Shown piece after piece: positions 1 through 12,400 of a DNA stretch of 36,512 bases. Position 1 is the first letter of the stretch. Every line of letters begins with the position of its first letter. Position numbers and translations under genes: made by a program. The notes beneath the pieces are model-generated. The model worked only from the letters and a program-made list of their open reading frames with translations. It had not been told where the DNA came from and did not search any database. The DNA is from Klebsiella sp. BIGb0138. Lineage in GTDB: Bacteria; Pseudomonadota; Gammaproteobacteria; Enterobacterales; Enterobacteriaceae. The stretch covers positions 1 through 36,512 of the forward strand of contig NZ_SMCV01000020.1 in assembly GCF_004342285.1 (NCBI RefSeq), written 5' to 3'.

Positions 1-6
1 AGTAAG

Positions 7-36
7 AAGCCCATCCTCGCGGATGGGCTTTTTGCG
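7..36 (+). terminator. rRNA-operon-type intrinsic terminator (rrnB T2-like)
   Basis: A perfect 10-bp stem (7-16 with 21-30) closes a TCGC loop and is followed by a T-rich tail. It resembles, from memory, the second terminator of E. coli rrnB (stem sequence differs, the tail TTTTTGCGTTT is shared). The next gene is murB, which in E. coli follows rrnB. I infer that the 3' end of an rRNA operon lies just left of the window; no rRNA sequence is visible. Confidence 0.8.
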
Positions 37-141
37 TTTTGGGCCAATGGAAATCTGACCGTTCCCGCACAGTCGCATTCAGGCAAGCCTTCCCCCATCA
101 TATACGGTAAACTAGTGCTGATTTTGCATCAGGAAGCCACT

Positions 142-1170
142 ATGAATCATTCCCTCAAACCCTGGAATACCTTTGGCATAGACCGTACCGCCAAAGCGAT
201 TGTACGTGCAGAAAATGAACAGCAGCTGCTGTCTGCCTGGCGAAAAGCCACAGCAGAAGATTGGCCTGCTTTGATCCTCGGCGAAGGAAGCAACGTGCTC
301 TTCCTGGAGGATTACGCCGGTGCGGTGATTATCAACCGTATTATGGGAATTGAGGTTACCGAAACGCCTGATGCCTGGCATTTGCATGTGGGAGCAGGAG
401 AAAACTGGCATCAACTGGTGCAGTTTACGCTGGATAATGACATGCCCGGTCTGGAAAACCTCGCGCTGATCCCGGGTTGTGCCGGCTCTTCGCCTATTCA
501 GAATATTGGTGCTTATGGCGTTGAATTACAACGTGTTTGTCAATATGTCGATTGCATAGAGCTGGCCACGGGACATAAACAACGCCTCCCTGCCAGCGAA
601 TGCCGTTTTGGCTACCGTGACAGTATTTTTAAACATGAATATCAGGATCGCTATGCCATTGTCGCCGTAGGGCTCAGGCTGGAAAAGGTCTGGCAGCCGG
701 TTTTAACCTATGGTGACCTGACCCGCCTTGACCCGCAAACCGTCACCCCACGCCAGGTATTTGATGCAGTTTGCCATATGCGAATGACTAAGCTTCCCGA
801 TCCTAAGGTAAATGGTAATGCGGGCAGTTTCTTTAAAAATCCGCTCATCAGCGCAGAGAAAGGGCAAGCGCTGCTGGCTGAATTCCCGAATGCGCCGTAT
901 TACCCACAGGCGGATGGCAATATCAAACTCGCTGCGGGATGGCTTATCGACCAATGCCAGCTTAAAGGCAAAACCATCGGTGGGGCAGCGGTACACCGCC
1001 AGCAGGCTCTGGTATTAATCAACGACGACCATGCAACCAGCGAAGATGTGATTCAGCTGGCTCATCACGTCCGTCAGCAGGTAGGCGAGAAATTCCATGT
1101 CTGGCTACAGCCGGAAGTCCGCTTTATTGGCGCAACTGGTGAAGTCGATGCAGAGGAGACTATTGCATGA
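142..1170 (+). CDS. murB: UDP-N-acetylenolpyruvoylglucosamine reductase MurB
   Basis: MurB is the cytoplasmic FAD enzyme that uses NADPH to reduce UDP-GlcNAc-enolpyruvate to UDP-MurNAc, the second committed step of peptidoglycan precursor synthesis. The product is 342 aa, the E. coli length, when translation starts at the ATG at 142 (MNHSLKPWN), preceded by AGGAAG; an in-frame upstream start at 115 is rejected. The FAD-binding segment [10 protein letters not shown] lies at about residues 45-54. The catalytic Arg159, Ser229 (in [10 protein letters not shown]) and Glu325 (in QPEVRF) are all present. Its stop overlaps the birA start by four bases (ATGA), so the two are translationally coupled, as in E. 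coli. Nothing looks damaged. Confidence 0.98.
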   Translation: MNHSLKPWNTFGIDRTAKAIVRAENEQQLLSAWRKATAEDWPALILGEGSNVLFLEDYAGAVIINRIMGIEVTETPDAWHLHVGAGENWHQLVQFTLDNDMPGLENLALIPGCAGSSPIQNIGAYGVELQRVCQYVDCIELATGHKQRLPASECRFGYRDSIFKHEYQDRYAIVAVGLRLEKVWQPVLTYGDLTRLDPQTVTPRQVFDAVCHMRMTKLPDPKVNGNAGSFFKNPLISAEKGQALLAEFPNAPYYPQADGNIKLAAGWLIDQCQLKGKTIGGAAVHRQQALVLINDDHATSEDVIQLAHHVRQQVGEKFHVWLQPEVRFIGATGEVDAEETIA

Positions 1171-2129
1171 GAGATAATACGGTCCCCCTGACGTTAATCG
1201 CCATTTTAGCTGACGGCGAATTTCATTCCGGGGAGCAGTTAGGCGAACATCTGGGGATGAGCCGGGCGGCAATCAATAAGCACATTCAGACTTTGCGCGA
1301 CTGGGGAGTTGACGTCTTTACCGTTCCTGGTAAGGGTTACAGTCTGCCCGAGCCGATCCAGCTACTGGATGAAAAGCGAATTGCCGCGCAGATCGAAAGT
1401 GGTCGCGTGACGGTACTCCCGGTCATTGACTCGACTAACCAGTATCTGCTGGATCGGATCAACGAGCTGCAATCTGGCGATGCCTGTGTGGCCGAGTATC
1501 AACAGGCTGGTCGCGGCCGGCGTGGACGTAAGTGGTTTTCGCCATTTGGGGCCAACCTCTATCTCTCCATGTACTGGCGACTGGAGCAGGGGCCCGCCGC
1601 GGCGGTTGGGCTGAGTCTGGTCATTGGGATTGTCATCGCTGAAGTTCTCCAGAGCCTGGGTGCGGATAAGGTCCGGGTGAAGTGGCCGAATGACCTTTAT
1701 CTGCAGGATCGTAAACTGTCGGGCATTCTGGTCGAGCTGACAGGGAAAACCGGCGATGCGGCGCAGATCGTCAGCGGTGCCGGGATTAACCTGGCCATGC
1801 GGCACGTGGAGTCCGAAGTGGTGAATCAGGGGTGGATTAGCTTGCAGGAAGCTGGCGTTTCCATCGATCGTAATACGTTGGCCGCGCGCCTGATTAAAGA
1901 GCTCCGTGCCGGTCTTCAGCTCTTCGAGCAGGAAGGGCTGGCGCCTTACCTTGCACGCTGGGAAAAATTAGATAATTTCCTCAATCGTCCGGTGAAACTT
2001 ATTATTGGAGATAAGGAGATCTTTGGTATTTCCCGTGGTATTGATACCCAAGGCGCATTATTGCTCGACCAGGATGGCGTGATTAAGCCGTGGGTGGGCG
2101 GTGAAATATCATTACGCGGTGCAGAATAA
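1167..2129 (+). CDS. birA: Bifunctional biotin-protein ligase / biotin operon repressor BirA
   Basis: BirA makes biotinyl-5'-AMP, transfers biotin to the AccB carrier of acetyl-CoA carboxylase, and as the holo-dimer represses the bio operon. The protein is 320 aa (E. coli 321). The N-terminal winged helix-turn-helix covers about residues 5-60 (recognition region near [14 protein letters not shown]). The ligase core carries the biotinoyl-AMP loop GRGRRG at 115-120, Ser89-Thr90, and Lys183 in the [11 protein letters not shown] segment. The C-terminal SH3-like domain runs from about 270. The ATG overlaps the murB stop. The N-terminal DNA-binding domain is what separates this class I repressor-type enzyme from mono-functional ligases. 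Confidence 0.98.
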   Translation: MRDNTVPLTLIAILADGEFHSGEQLGEHLGMSRAAINKHIQTLRDWGVDVFTVPGKGYSLPEPIQLLDEKRIAAQIESGRVTVLPVIDSTNQYLLDRINELQSGDACVAEYQQAGRGRRGRKWFSPFGANLYLSMYWRLEQGPAAAVGLSLVIGIVIAEVLQSLGADKVRVKWPNDLYLQDRKLSGILVELTGKTGDAAQIVSGAGINLAMRHVESEVVNQGWISLQEAGVSIDRNTLAARLIKELRAGLQLFEQEGLAPYLARWEKLDNFLNRPVKLIIGDKEIFGISRGIDTQGALLLDQDGVIKPWVGGEISLRGAE

Positions 2130-2135
2130 ATGAGG

Positions 2136-2160
2136 AAAGGGAGCCAAAGCTCCCTTTTTT
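2136..2160 (+). terminator. Intrinsic terminator of murB-birA
   Basis: A 9-bp stem (2136-2144 with 2149-2157) with a CAAA loop runs into a T tract, seven bases after the birA stop. It lies in the short convergent gap between birA and coaA. On the minus strand the tail is poorer in T, so it serves mainly the plus strand. Confidence 0.85.
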
Positions 2161-2174
2161 TATATTCACAATGT

Positions 2175-3125
2175 CTATTTTCGTAACCGAACCTGATCCA
2201 CTGAGTGATTCGCACTTTTCGTCATGATAAGACTGGCTCGCTCGCGGGTTGGAAGGATATTTTCTTTAAGATTCAGTAGGTTGATTTCATTCCATAATGA
2301 GGTGGCGATGTTCACAGCCTCATCTTTAGACAGCTTTGCATAATTATGGAAATAAGAGTCCGGATCGGTGAATGCCCCTTCCCGGAATTTTAAAAAACGG
2401 TTGATATACCATGTTTTCAACATTTCCTCTGGCGCATCGACATATATAGAAAAATCAACAAAGTCAGAAACAAATACATGGTGTGGGTCATGCGGATAAT
2501 CCATCCCGCTTTGTAATACATTCAATCCTTCGAGAATTAAAATGTCCGGCTGGGCGACCGTTTTATCGCCATCGGGGATCACATCGTAAATAAGATGCGA
2601 ATAGACCGGGGCAGTTGCATTCGGAATACCGGATTTCAGATCGGAGACGAACTTGACCAGCCGGTGCATATCATAAGATTGCGGAAACCCTTTCTTCTTC
2701 ATCAGCCCGCGTTCTTTCAATACGGCATTAGGATGTAAGAAGCCATCGGTCGTTATCAATTCAACATGACGATGTTCCGGCCAGCGGCTGAGCAGCGCCT
2801 GCAATACGCGTGCGGTCGTACTTTTGCCTACCGCAACGCTGCCAGCGATACTGATGATATAGGGAATGCGTTGACCGTTAGTTCCGAGGAATTGTTCAAG
2901 TACGGCCTGGCGGCGCAAGTTAGAACTGATATAGAAGTTAAGCAAACGCGACAGCGGCAAATAGATCTCTGCGACTTCTTCAAGGGAAAGATCTTCGTTG
3001 ATGCCTTTTAACCGCGTGATTTCTTCCTCTGTTAGCGTCATCGGAACGGAATCACGAAGTGCAGCCCATTGGTTGCGGTTAAATTGTAGATAGGGTGTCA
3101 TTAACGTCTGCTCTTTTTTGCTCAT
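2175..3125 (-). CDS. coaA: Type I pantothenate kinase CoaA
   Basis: CoaA phosphorylates pantothenate with ATP, the first and rate-setting step of coenzyme A synthesis, and is feedback-inhibited by CoA. Starting at the ATG at 3125 ([15 protein letters not shown]) gives 316 aa, the E. coli length; an ATG two codons further upstream is possible but unneeded. The Walker A loop GSVAVGKS is at residues 95-102, with Lys101 and the adjacent Arg106 region that in the family binds ATP and CoA. The ITTDGFL segment (about 124-130) carries the conserved Asp of the P-loop kinase fold. The gene converges with birA and diverges from the tRNA-tufB operon, as in E. coli. Confidence 0.98.
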   Translation of the reverse strand: MSKKEQTLMTPYLQFNRNQWAALRDSVPMTLTEEEITRLKGINEDLSLEEVAEIYLPLSRLLNFYISSNLRRQAVLEQFLGTNGQRIPYIISIAGSVAVGKSTTARVLQALLSRWPEHRHVELITTDGFLHPNAVLKERGLMKKKGFPQSYDMHRLVKFVSDLKSGIPNATAPVYSHLIYDVIPDGDKTVAQPDILILEGLNVLQSGMDYPHDPHHVFVSDFVDFSIYVDAPEEMLKTWYINRFLKFREGAFTDPDSYFHNYAKLSKDEAVNIATSLWNEINLLNLKENILPTRERASLIMTKSANHSVDQVRLRK

Positions 3126-3615
3126 AAGCATGTTCTTAGCATCGCCAAATCGAACGGCGCGAGGGATGCTTCACACAAGTTAATCAGGACAATGGGCAGG
3201 AGGGTAACACCAGATTGCGAGGAATAATAAGAAAAAAACTCATTGAATGACGCTTTCTAATGCAGGCATCACAAGAGTGAGGTTTGAGGGCAACGGCGTA
3301 TAAAGAAGATGTTGCGGCCGCAGCTGGCGGGCGTCAATACCGCTAATGTCTATCGGGATAACCGGCGGCGACGCGTCTGAAGCAAACTGGTGAGACCTTT
3401 TCCAGCGCACAGAAAGTGCAATGAGGGTGTTGCAGCGTCGGGGGGAACGCCAATACCGGCCAAAAATGCCTGCCTCTGGCAAAATACGGCCTGTTGAAGA
3501 TCGATTTGTGACACGCGGAACGTCGGTTTTTTGTTCTTCTCTGTTTGAAATTACACCGTTTTTCCTTGTTTGAGCACAAAATATGAGCGATGGAACATTT
3601 TATGCAATTTTTTAG
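3126..3615. other. Long intergenic region upstream of the tRNA-tufB operon
   Basis: About 490 bases separate the coaA start from the tRNA promoter. I recognise no gene. Two minus-strand reading frames (3240-3482, 80 codons; 3343-3621, 92 codons) overlap each other, lack a clear ribosome binding site and resemble nothing I know; the longer one also runs through the tRNA promoter. Short A/T tracts near 3228-3238 and 3520-3600 would suit the FIS-type upstream activation known for the E. coli thrU-tufB promoter, but I cannot place FIS sites reliably. The coaA promoter must also lie here. Confidence 0.6.
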
Positions 3616-3650
3616 TTGCATGAACTCGCAGGTCTCCCTAAAATGCGCGC
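3616..3650 (+). promoter_or_regulatory. Sigma-70 promoter of the tRNA-tufB operon with stringent discriminator
   Basis: TTGCAT (3616-3621) and TAAAAT (3639-3644) are separated by an ideal 17 bp. GCGCGC follows directly (3645-3650), a GC-rich discriminator typical of promoters shut down by ppGpp. The layout is that of the E. coli thrU (tufB) promoter, and transcription would begin just before the first tRNA. Confidence 0.9.
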
Positions 3651-3658
3651 TACTTGAT

Positions 3659-3734
<76 letters not shown>

Positions 3735-3744
3735 TCAAGTGCCT

Positions 3745-3829
<85 letters not shown>

Positions 3830-3890
3830 TCTTTCGGCAACGCTTTGCGAAGCCAGAGTTGCTTGGTTAAACTAATCAACTCAAACAGAA

Positions 3891-3913
3891 AAAGAGATGA
3901 ATCTCTTTTTTTT
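3891..3913 (+). terminator. Terminator-like hairpin inside the tRNA-tufB operon
   Basis: A 7-bp A/T-rich stem (3891-3897 with 3902-3908) with a TGAA loop is followed by an unbroken T run to 3913. It sits in the unusually long 119-nt spacer between the tyrosine and glycine tRNA genes. It has the form of a weak intrinsic terminator, or it may be a processing or pause site; no promoter is obvious after it, so downstream tRNAs and tufB probably depend on read-through. Confidence 0.5.
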
Positions 3914-3948
3914 GTTATAGAAAGAACTGGGTAGCCGAGTTTCAGGAT

Positions 3949-4023
<75 letters not shown>

Positions 4024-4028
4024 GACGT

Positions 4029-4104
4029 GCTGATATGGCTCAGTTGGTAGAGCGCACCCTTGGTAAGGGTGAGGTCCCCAGTTCGACTCTGGGTATCAGC
4101 ACCA
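4029..4104 (+). tRNA. thrT: tRNA-Thr (anticodon GGT)
   Basis: A 76-nt tRNA with encoded CCA. The acceptor arms GCTGATA and TATCAGC pair and the anticodon GGT is at 4062-4064. Five bases separate it from the glycine tRNA, and tufB follows 115 bases later on the same transcript. Confidence 0.97.
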
Positions 4105-4183
4105 CTTCTTTATCTCTCCTTCCCTGTTTCTCTCTGTTTATTGCATTCAACAAGTCGGGCATGTTGCCCGGTTGATGTGGTGA

Positions 4184-5404
<1,221 letters not shown>

Positions 5405-5434
5405 TCGCTGATAACATTTGACGCAATGCGCAAT

Positions 5435-5461
5435 AAAAGGGCATCATTTGATGCCCTTTTT
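5435..5461 (+). terminator. Intrinsic terminator of the tRNA-tufB operon
   Basis: An 11-bp stem (5435-5445 with 5450-5460) around an ATTT loop, with G/C-rich middle and T tail, begins 30 bases after the tufB stop. Confidence 0.92.
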
Positions 5462-5481
5462 GCACGCTTTCGAACCAGAAC

Positions 5482-5512
5482 CTGGCTCATCAGTGATTTT
5501 TTTTGCCATAAT
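5482..5512 (+). promoter_or_regulatory. Probable secE-nusG promoter
   Basis: An extended -10 element, TGC followed by CATAAT (5507-5512, preceded by a T run), lies 121 bases before secE in an otherwise untranslated stretch after the tufB terminator. The best -35, CTGGCT (5482-5487), is weak and 19 bp away. Position fits the known secE promoter of E. coli; the exact -35 is uncertain. Confidence 0.5.
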
Positions 5513-5633
5513 CATTGCTGAGACAGGCTCTGTAGAGGGCGTTAAGTCCGAAACGCAGCAGAGCATTTCGGTTTGGTTGCCTCGCTCTCGCGGGGCAAAA
5601 TTATTTGTCTGAATTCTTGTGACAGGTTGGTTT

Positions 5634-6017
5634 ATGAGTGCGAATACCGAAGCTCAAGGGAGCGGGCGCGGCCTGGAAGCGATGAAGTGGGTGATCGTTG
5701 CTGTGCTGCTGATTGTGGCCATCGTAGGCAACTTCCTTTATCGTGACATTATGCTGGCGGTGCGTGCGCTGGCCGTAGTGATTCTGATCGCTGCTGCCGG
5801 TGGCGTCGCGCTGTTAACCACTAAAGGTAAGGCGACCGTCGCCTTCGCCCGCGAAGCGAGAACCGAAGTCCGCAAGGTTATCTGGCCAACTCGCCAGGAA
5901 ACGCTGCACACCACGCTGATTGTTGCTGCGGTTACTGCGGTAATGTCACTGATCCTGTGGGGACTGGATGGTATTCTGGTTCGCCTGGTATCCTTTATCA
6001 CTGGCCTGAGGTTCTGA
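5634..6017 (+). CDS. secE: Preprotein translocase subunit SecE
   Basis: SecE is the small essential inner-membrane subunit that clamps SecY in the Sec translocon. Starting at the ATG at 5634 ([11 protein letters not shown]) gives 127 aa, the E. coli length; an in-frame GTG at 5619 is rejected. Three membrane segments lie near residues 19-36, 42-61 and 93-113. The conserved cytoplasmic amphipathic region, [20 protein letters not shown], precedes the last segment and is the part essential in the family. nusG starts one base after its stop. Confidence 0.97.
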   Translation: MSANTEAQGSGRGLEAMKWVIVAVLLIVAIVGNFLYRDIMLAVRALAVVILIAAAGGVALLTTKGKATVAFAREARTEVRKVIWPTRQETLHTTLIVAAVTAVMSLILWGLDGILVRLVSFITGLRF

Positions 6018-6018
6018 G

Positions 6019-6564
6019 ATGTCTGAAGCTCCTAAAAAACGTTGGTACGTCGTTCAGGCGTTTTCCGGTTTTGAAGGTCGCGTAGCTACCTCGTTGCGTG
6101 AACATATCAAATTACACAATATGGAAGAGTTGTTTGGCGAAGTCATGGTGCCGACCGAAGAAGTGGTCGAGATCCGTGGTGGCCAGCGCCGCAAGAGCGA
6201 GCGCAAATTCTTCCCGGGTTACGTTCTGGTCCAGATGGTAATGAACGATGCAAGCTGGCACCTGGTGCGCAGCGTACCGCGCGTGATGGGCTTTATCGGC
6301 GGTACTTCTGACCGTCCGGCACCGATCAGCGATAAAGAAGTTGATGCGATCATGAATCGCCTGCAGCAGGTTGGCGATAAGCCGCGCCCGAAAACACTGT
6401 TCGAGCCGGGTGAAATGGTACGCGTTAGCGATGGTCCGTTCGCTGACTTTAACGGCGTGGTTGAAGAAGTTGACTACGAGAAGTCTCGTCTGAAGGTCTC
6501 TGTTTCCATCTTCGGCCGTGCTACTCCGGTTGAACTGGACTTTGCCCAGGTAGAGAAAGCCTAA
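6019..6564 (+). CDS. nusG: Transcription elongation/antitermination factor NusG
   Basis: NusG binds RNA polymerase, suppresses pausing, recruits Rho, takes part in rRNA antitermination, and links to ribosomal S10. The 181-aa product matches E. coli. The NGN domain spans about residues 6-120, with [12 protein letters not shown] at its start and the [10 protein letters not shown] core. The C-terminal KOW domain begins near residue 125 ([19 protein letters not shown]). It is cotranscribed and closely spaced with secE. Confidence 0.98.
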   Translation: MSEAPKKRWYVVQAFSGFEGRVATSLREHIKLHNMEELFGEVMVPTEEVVEIRGGQRRKSERKFFPGYVLVQMVMNDASWHLVRSVPRVMGFIGGTSDRPAPISDKEVDAIMNRLQQVGDKPRPKTLFEPGEMVRVSDGPFADFNGVVEEVDYEKSRLKVSVSIFGRATPVELDFAQVEKA

Positions 6565-6601
6565 CCGGCGATCAAAAAAGCAGCGATTTAATCGTTGCAT
6601 G

Positions 6602-6641
6602 AGGCGCGAAATTGACATACAATTTCGCGCCTTTTGTTTTT
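6602..6641 (+). terminator. Intrinsic terminator of secE-nusG
   Basis: A perfect 13-bp inverted repeat (6602-6614 with 6620-6632) with an ACATA loop is followed by TTTTGTTTTT. It begins 38 bases after the nusG stop. Its stem and loop include the TTGACA hexamer at 6612-6617, the likely -35 of the next operon. Confidence 0.88.
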
Positions 6642-6643
6642 AT
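6612..6643 (+). promoter_or_regulatory. Probable rplK (L11 operon) promoter
   Basis: A consensus -35, TTGACA, is at 6612-6617. The -10 is less clear: TTTTAT (6638-6643) preceded by TG at 6635 would be an extended -10 with a 20-bp gap, while the hexamer at the ideal 17 bp (6635-6640, TGTTTT) is poor. Position agrees with the E. coli L11 promoter between nusG and rplK. Confidence 0.55.
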
Positions 6644-6644
6644 G

Positions 6645-6717
6645 GGTCCGATTCCCATAAAACGATATTTATCACGGGGAGCCTTTTCAGGCGCTACACC
6701 CAAACGAGGAAATTTAA
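6645..6717 (+). promoter_or_regulatory. rplK leader, probable L1 autoregulation target
   Basis: This is the 5' leader of the rplK-rplA mRNA, with AACGAGGAAA as ribosome binding site. In E. coli protein L1 binds this leader, which mimics its 23S site, and represses both genes. I see the same position and spacing but did not model the fold, so the function is by analogy. Confidence 0.45.
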
Positions 6718-7854
<1,137 letters not shown>

Positions 7855-7861
7855 GATTAGC

Positions 7862-7890
7862 TTTACGTGGGCGGTGAATTTGTCTACAAT
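7862..7890 (+). promoter_or_regulatory. Sigma-70 promoter of rplJL-rpoBC
   Basis: TTTACG (7862-7867) and TACAAT (7885-7890) are 17 bp apart, just after rplA. Both hexamers and their spacing match the E. coli L10 promoter as I remember it. This is the main promoter for L10, L7/L12 and the two large RNA polymerase subunits. Confidence 0.88.
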
Positions 7891-7896
7891 TCTACC

Positions 7897-8153
7897 CCCA
7901 CGTTTCTGCTAACCCCGGTTAGACAGATAAAAACAGATTTGTTCGTTGGAGCCTGGCCTATCCAGGCCTCCGTCGAAGACCGCAGGTGTTTCGTCAGAAA
8001 CTTAATCCCCTGCGTAGACGGTGACAGAACGCTAAGATTATTTTTGGATACTCTTGCTTGTTTCTGCTCACCGTATTAAAGACGCTCTTTCGTTGGAAAG
8101 AGTGAAGTGAGTTCCAGAGCATAAGCTCTGGCAAACATCCAGGAGCAAAGCTA
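7897..8153 (+). promoter_or_regulatory. Autoregulatory rplJ mRNA leader
   Basis: A structured leader of about 255 nt precedes rplJ. Visible hairpins are an outer stem 7981-7986 with 8009-8014 enclosing a 5-bp stem (7988-7992 with 7997-8001, GTCA loop), a stem 8085-8091 with 8096-8102 (GTTG loop), and 8114-8120 with 8125-8131 (ATAA loop) close to the ribosome binding site AGGAG. In E. coli the L10-(L12)4 complex binds this leader and represses translation; the first bulged stem is the probable binding site here. Confidence 0.75.
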
Positions 8154-8651
8154 ATGGCTTTAAATCTTCAAGACAAACAAGCGATTGTTGCTGAAGTCAG
8201 CGAAGTAGCCAAAGGTGCGCTGTCTGCAGTAGTTGCGGATTCCCGTGGCGTTACTGTTGATAAAATGACTGAACTGCGTAAAGCAGGTCGTGAAGCTGGC
8301 GTTTACATGCGTGTTGTTCGTAACACCCTGCTGCGCCGCGTCGTTGAAGGTACTCAGTTCGAGTGCCTGAAAGACACGTTTGTTGGTCCGACCCTGATTG
8401 CATACTCTATGGAACACCCGGGCGCTGCTGCTCGTCTGTTCAAAGAGTTCGCGAAAGCGAATGCAAAATTTGAGGTCAAAGCTGCAGCCTTTGAAGGTGA
8501 GCTGATCCCGGCGTCGCAAATCGACCGCCTGGCAACTCTGCCGACCTACGAAGAAGCAATTGCACGCCTGATGGCAACCATGAAAGAAGCTTCGGCTGGC
8601 AAACTGGTTCGCACTCTGGCTGCTGTACGCGATGCGAAAGAAGCTGCTTAA
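8154..8651 (+). CDS. rplJ: 50S ribosomal protein L10
   Basis: L10 anchors L7/L12 dimers on the ribosomal stalk and represses its own operon. The 165-aa product equals E. coli. The N-terminal rRNA-binding domain includes the [21 protein letters not shown] region (described at about 42-62), and the C-terminal helix that carries L12 dimers ends in [18 protein letters not shown] precedes the ATG. rplL follows 66 bases later. Confidence 0.98.
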
Positions 8652-8717
8652 TCGCAGTTATCTTTATAAAGCGCTCGCTTACGTATAAACTTATTCTGAT
8701 ATTCAGGAACAATTTAA

Positions 8718-9083
<366 letters not shown>

Positions 9084-9120
9084 GCCAACCCTTCCGGTTG
9101 CAGCCTGAGAAATCAGGCTG

Positions 9121-9152
9121 AGGCTGGTGACTTTTTGGTCACCAGCCTTTTT
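9121..9152 (+). terminator. rplL-rpoB attenuator
   Basis: A perfect 11-bp stem (9121-9131 with 9138-9148) with a TTTTTG loop and T tail lies 38 bases after rplL. In E. coli the hairpin here is a partial terminator that keeps rpoBC expression well below that of the ribosomal proteins. The same role is inferred. Confidence 0.9.
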
Positions 9153-9205
9153 GCGCTGTAAGGCACCAGTAGCGTTTCACGCTGTTTGACTACTGGTTTG
9201 TCTTT

Positions 9206-9309
9206 CAATGCTTGTTTCTATAGACGACTTAATATACTGCGACAGGTTAGGGTTCCTGAGCTGTGTAAATCGCAACGAAATGGTTTAAGCGTGATAGAAA
9301 CAGGCATTG
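9206..9309 (+). other. Probable RNase III processing stem in the rplL-rpoB spacer
   Basis: Two complementary arms, 9206-9221 and 9294-9309, form a 16-bp stem with a single T-G pair around a loop of about 70 nt. The position corresponds to the known RNase III cut site between rplL and rpoB in E. coli. The rest of the 324-base gap (9084-9407) holds the attenuator and a smaller 8-bp stem (9165-9172 with 9190-9197); no gene is visible. Confidence 0.75.
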
Positions 9310-9407
9310 CGGAAAGTGTTCCATTTTCCGGTCCACAAAATAGTGTTGCATAAAAAACTGCCTTATTTAGGCAGACGGGTCGACTTGTCAGCGAGCTGAG
9401 GAACCCT

Positions 9408-12400
9408 ATGGTTTACTCCTATACCGAGAAAAAACGTATTCGTAAGGATTTTGGTAAACGTCCACAAGTTCTGGACATACCTTATCTCCTTTCCATCCAG
9501 CTTGACTCGTTTCAGAAGTTTATCGAGCAAGATCCTGAAGGGCAGTACGGTCTGGAAGCTGCTTTCCGTTCCGTGTTCCCGATTAAAAGCTACAGCGGTA
9601 ACTCTGAGCTGCAATACGTCAGCTACCGTCTGGGCGAACCTGTTTTTGATGTTAAAGAATGTCAGATCCGTGGCGTGACCTATTCGGCACCGCTGCGCGT
9701 TAAGCTGCGTCTGGTGATCTACGAGCGCGAAGCGCCGGAAGGCACAGTAAAAGACATTAAAGAACAAGAAGTCTACATGGGCGAAATTCCGCTCATGACC
9801 GACAACGGTACCTTTGTTATCAACGGTACCGAGCGTGTTATCGTTTCTCAGCTGCACCGTAGCCCGGGCGTCTTCTTTGACTCTGACAAAGGTAAGACTC
9901 ACTCTTCCGGTAAGGTCCTGTATAACGCACGTATTATTCCTTACCGCGGTTCCTGGCTGGACTTCGAGTTCGATCCGAAAGACAACCTGTTTGTCCGTAT
10001 CGACCGTCGTCGTAAGCTGCCGGCTACCATCATCCTGCGCGCGCTGAATTACACCACTGAGCAGATCCTTGACCTGTTCTTCGAGAAAGTGGTCTTTGAA
10101 ATTCGCGACAACAAGCTGCAGATGGAACTGGTACCGGAGCGTCTGCGCGGCGAGACGGCCTCCTTCGACATCGAAGCTAACGGCAAAGTCTACGTCGAAA
10201 AAGCCCGTCGTATTACCGCTCGCCATATCCGTCAGCTGGAAAAAGACGATATCAAGCATATCGAAGTTCCGGTTGAATATATCGCGGGCAAAGTTGCTGC
10301 CAAAGATTATATCGATGAAGCAACCGGCGAACTGATCTGCCCGGCGAACATGGAGCTGAGCCTGGATCTGCTGGCTAAACTGAGCCAGTCTGGTCACAAG
10401 CGCATCGAAACGCTGTTCACCAACGATCTGGACCACGGTCCGTATATTTCTGAAACGGTTCGCGTCGACCCAACTAACGATCGTCTGAGCGCGCTGGTAG
10501 AAATCTACCGCATGATGCGCCCGGGTGAGCCGCCGACTCGCGAAGCGGCAGAAAGCCTGTTTGAGAACCTGTTCTTCTCCGAAGACCGCTACGATCTGTC
10601 CGCGGTAGGTCGTATGAAGTTCAACCGTTCTCTGCTGCGCGACGAAATCGAAGGTTCCGGTATCCTGAGCAAAGACGACATCATCGAAGTGATGAAGAAG
10701 CTCATCGATATCCGTAACGGCAAAGGCGAAGTCGATGATATCGACCACCTCGGCAACCGTCGTATCCGTTCCGTTGGCGAAATGGCGGAAAACCAGTTCC
10801 GCGTTGGCCTGGTACGTGTAGAGCGTGCGGTTAAAGAGCGTCTGTCTCTGGGCGATCTCGATACCCTGATGCCTCAGGATATGATCAACGCCAAACCGAT
10901 TTCTGCTGCGGTGAAAGAGTTCTTTGGTTCCAGCCAGCTGTCACAGTTTATGGACCAGAACAACCCGCTGTCTGAGATTACGCACAAACGTCGTATCTCC
11001 GCACTCGGCCCGGGCGGTCTGACCCGTGAACGCGCAGGCTTTGAAGTTCGAGACGTACACCCGACTCACTACGGTCGCGTATGTCCAATCGAAACGCCTG
11101 AAGGTCCGAACATCGGTCTGATCAACTCCCTGTCCGTGTACGCACAGACTAACGAATACGGCTTCCTCGAGACTCCGTATCGTAAAGTGACCGACGGTGT
11201 TGTGACTGACGAAATTCACTACCTGTCTGCTATCGAAGAAGGCAACTACGTTATCGCTCAGGCGAACTCCAACCTCGATGACGAAGGCCACTTTGTAGAA
11301 GATCTGGTGACCTGCCGTAGCAAAGGCGAATCCAGCTTGTTCAGCCGTGACCAGGTTGACTACATGGACGTTTCCACCCAGCAGGTGGTTTCCGTCGGTG
11401 CGTCCCTGATCCCGTTCCTGGAACACGATGACGCCAACCGTGCATTGATGGGTGCGAACATGCAACGTCAGGCGGTTCCGACTCTGCGCGCTGATAAGCC
11501 GCTGGTTGGTACCGGTATGGAACGTGCTGTTGCCGTCGACTCCGGTGTTACCGCAGTGGCTAAACGTGGCGGCCTGGTTCAGTACGTGGATGCTTCCCGT
11601 ATCGTTATCAAAGTTAACGAAGACGAGATGTACCCGGGCGAAGCCGGTATCGACATCTATAACCTGACCAAGTACACCCGTTCTAACCAGAACACCTGCA
11701 TCAACCAGATGCCTTGCGTGTCCCTGGGTGAGCCAATTGAGCGCGGCGACGTGCTGGCAGACGGTCCGTCCACCGACCTCGGTGAACTGGCGCTCGGTCA
11801 GAACATGCGCGTAGCGTTCATGCCGTGGAACGGCTACAACTTCGAAGACTCCATCCTCGTCTCCGAACGTGTGGTGCAGGAAGATCGTTTCACCACGATT
11901 CACATCCAGGAGCTGGCGTGTGTGTCCCGTGACACCAAGCTGGGGCCGGAAGAGATCACCGCTGATATCCCGAACGTGGGTGAAGCTGCGCTCTCCAAAC
12001 TGGACGAATCCGGTATCGTGTACATTGGTGCAGAAGTGACCGGCGGCGACATTCTGGTTGGTAAGGTGACCCCGAAAGGCGAAACCCAGCTGACGCCAGA
12101 AGAGAAACTGCTGCGTGCGATCTTCGGCGAGAAAGCGTCTGACGTTAAAGACTCTTCTCTGCGTGTACCAAACGGTGTCTCCGGTACCGTTATCGACGTT
12201 CAGGTCTTCACCCGCGATGGCGTGGAAAAAGACAAGCGCGCGCTGGAAATCGAAGAAATGCAGCTGAAGCAGGCCAAGAAAGACCTGTCTGAAGAACTGC
12301 AGATCCTCGAAGCTGGCCTGTTTGGTCGTATCTACGCGGTGCTGGTTGCCGGTGGCGTTGAAGCTGAGAAGCTCGACAAACTGCCGCGCGATCGCTGGCT

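Noticed and set aside
3343..3621. A 92-codon minus-strand frame upstream of the tRNA operon
   Set aside because: It overlaps the tRNA promoter, has no clear start signal and no recognisable motif.
11000..11100. Possible rifampicin resistance changes in rpoB
   Set aside because: The resistance region reads wild type at the usual positions.
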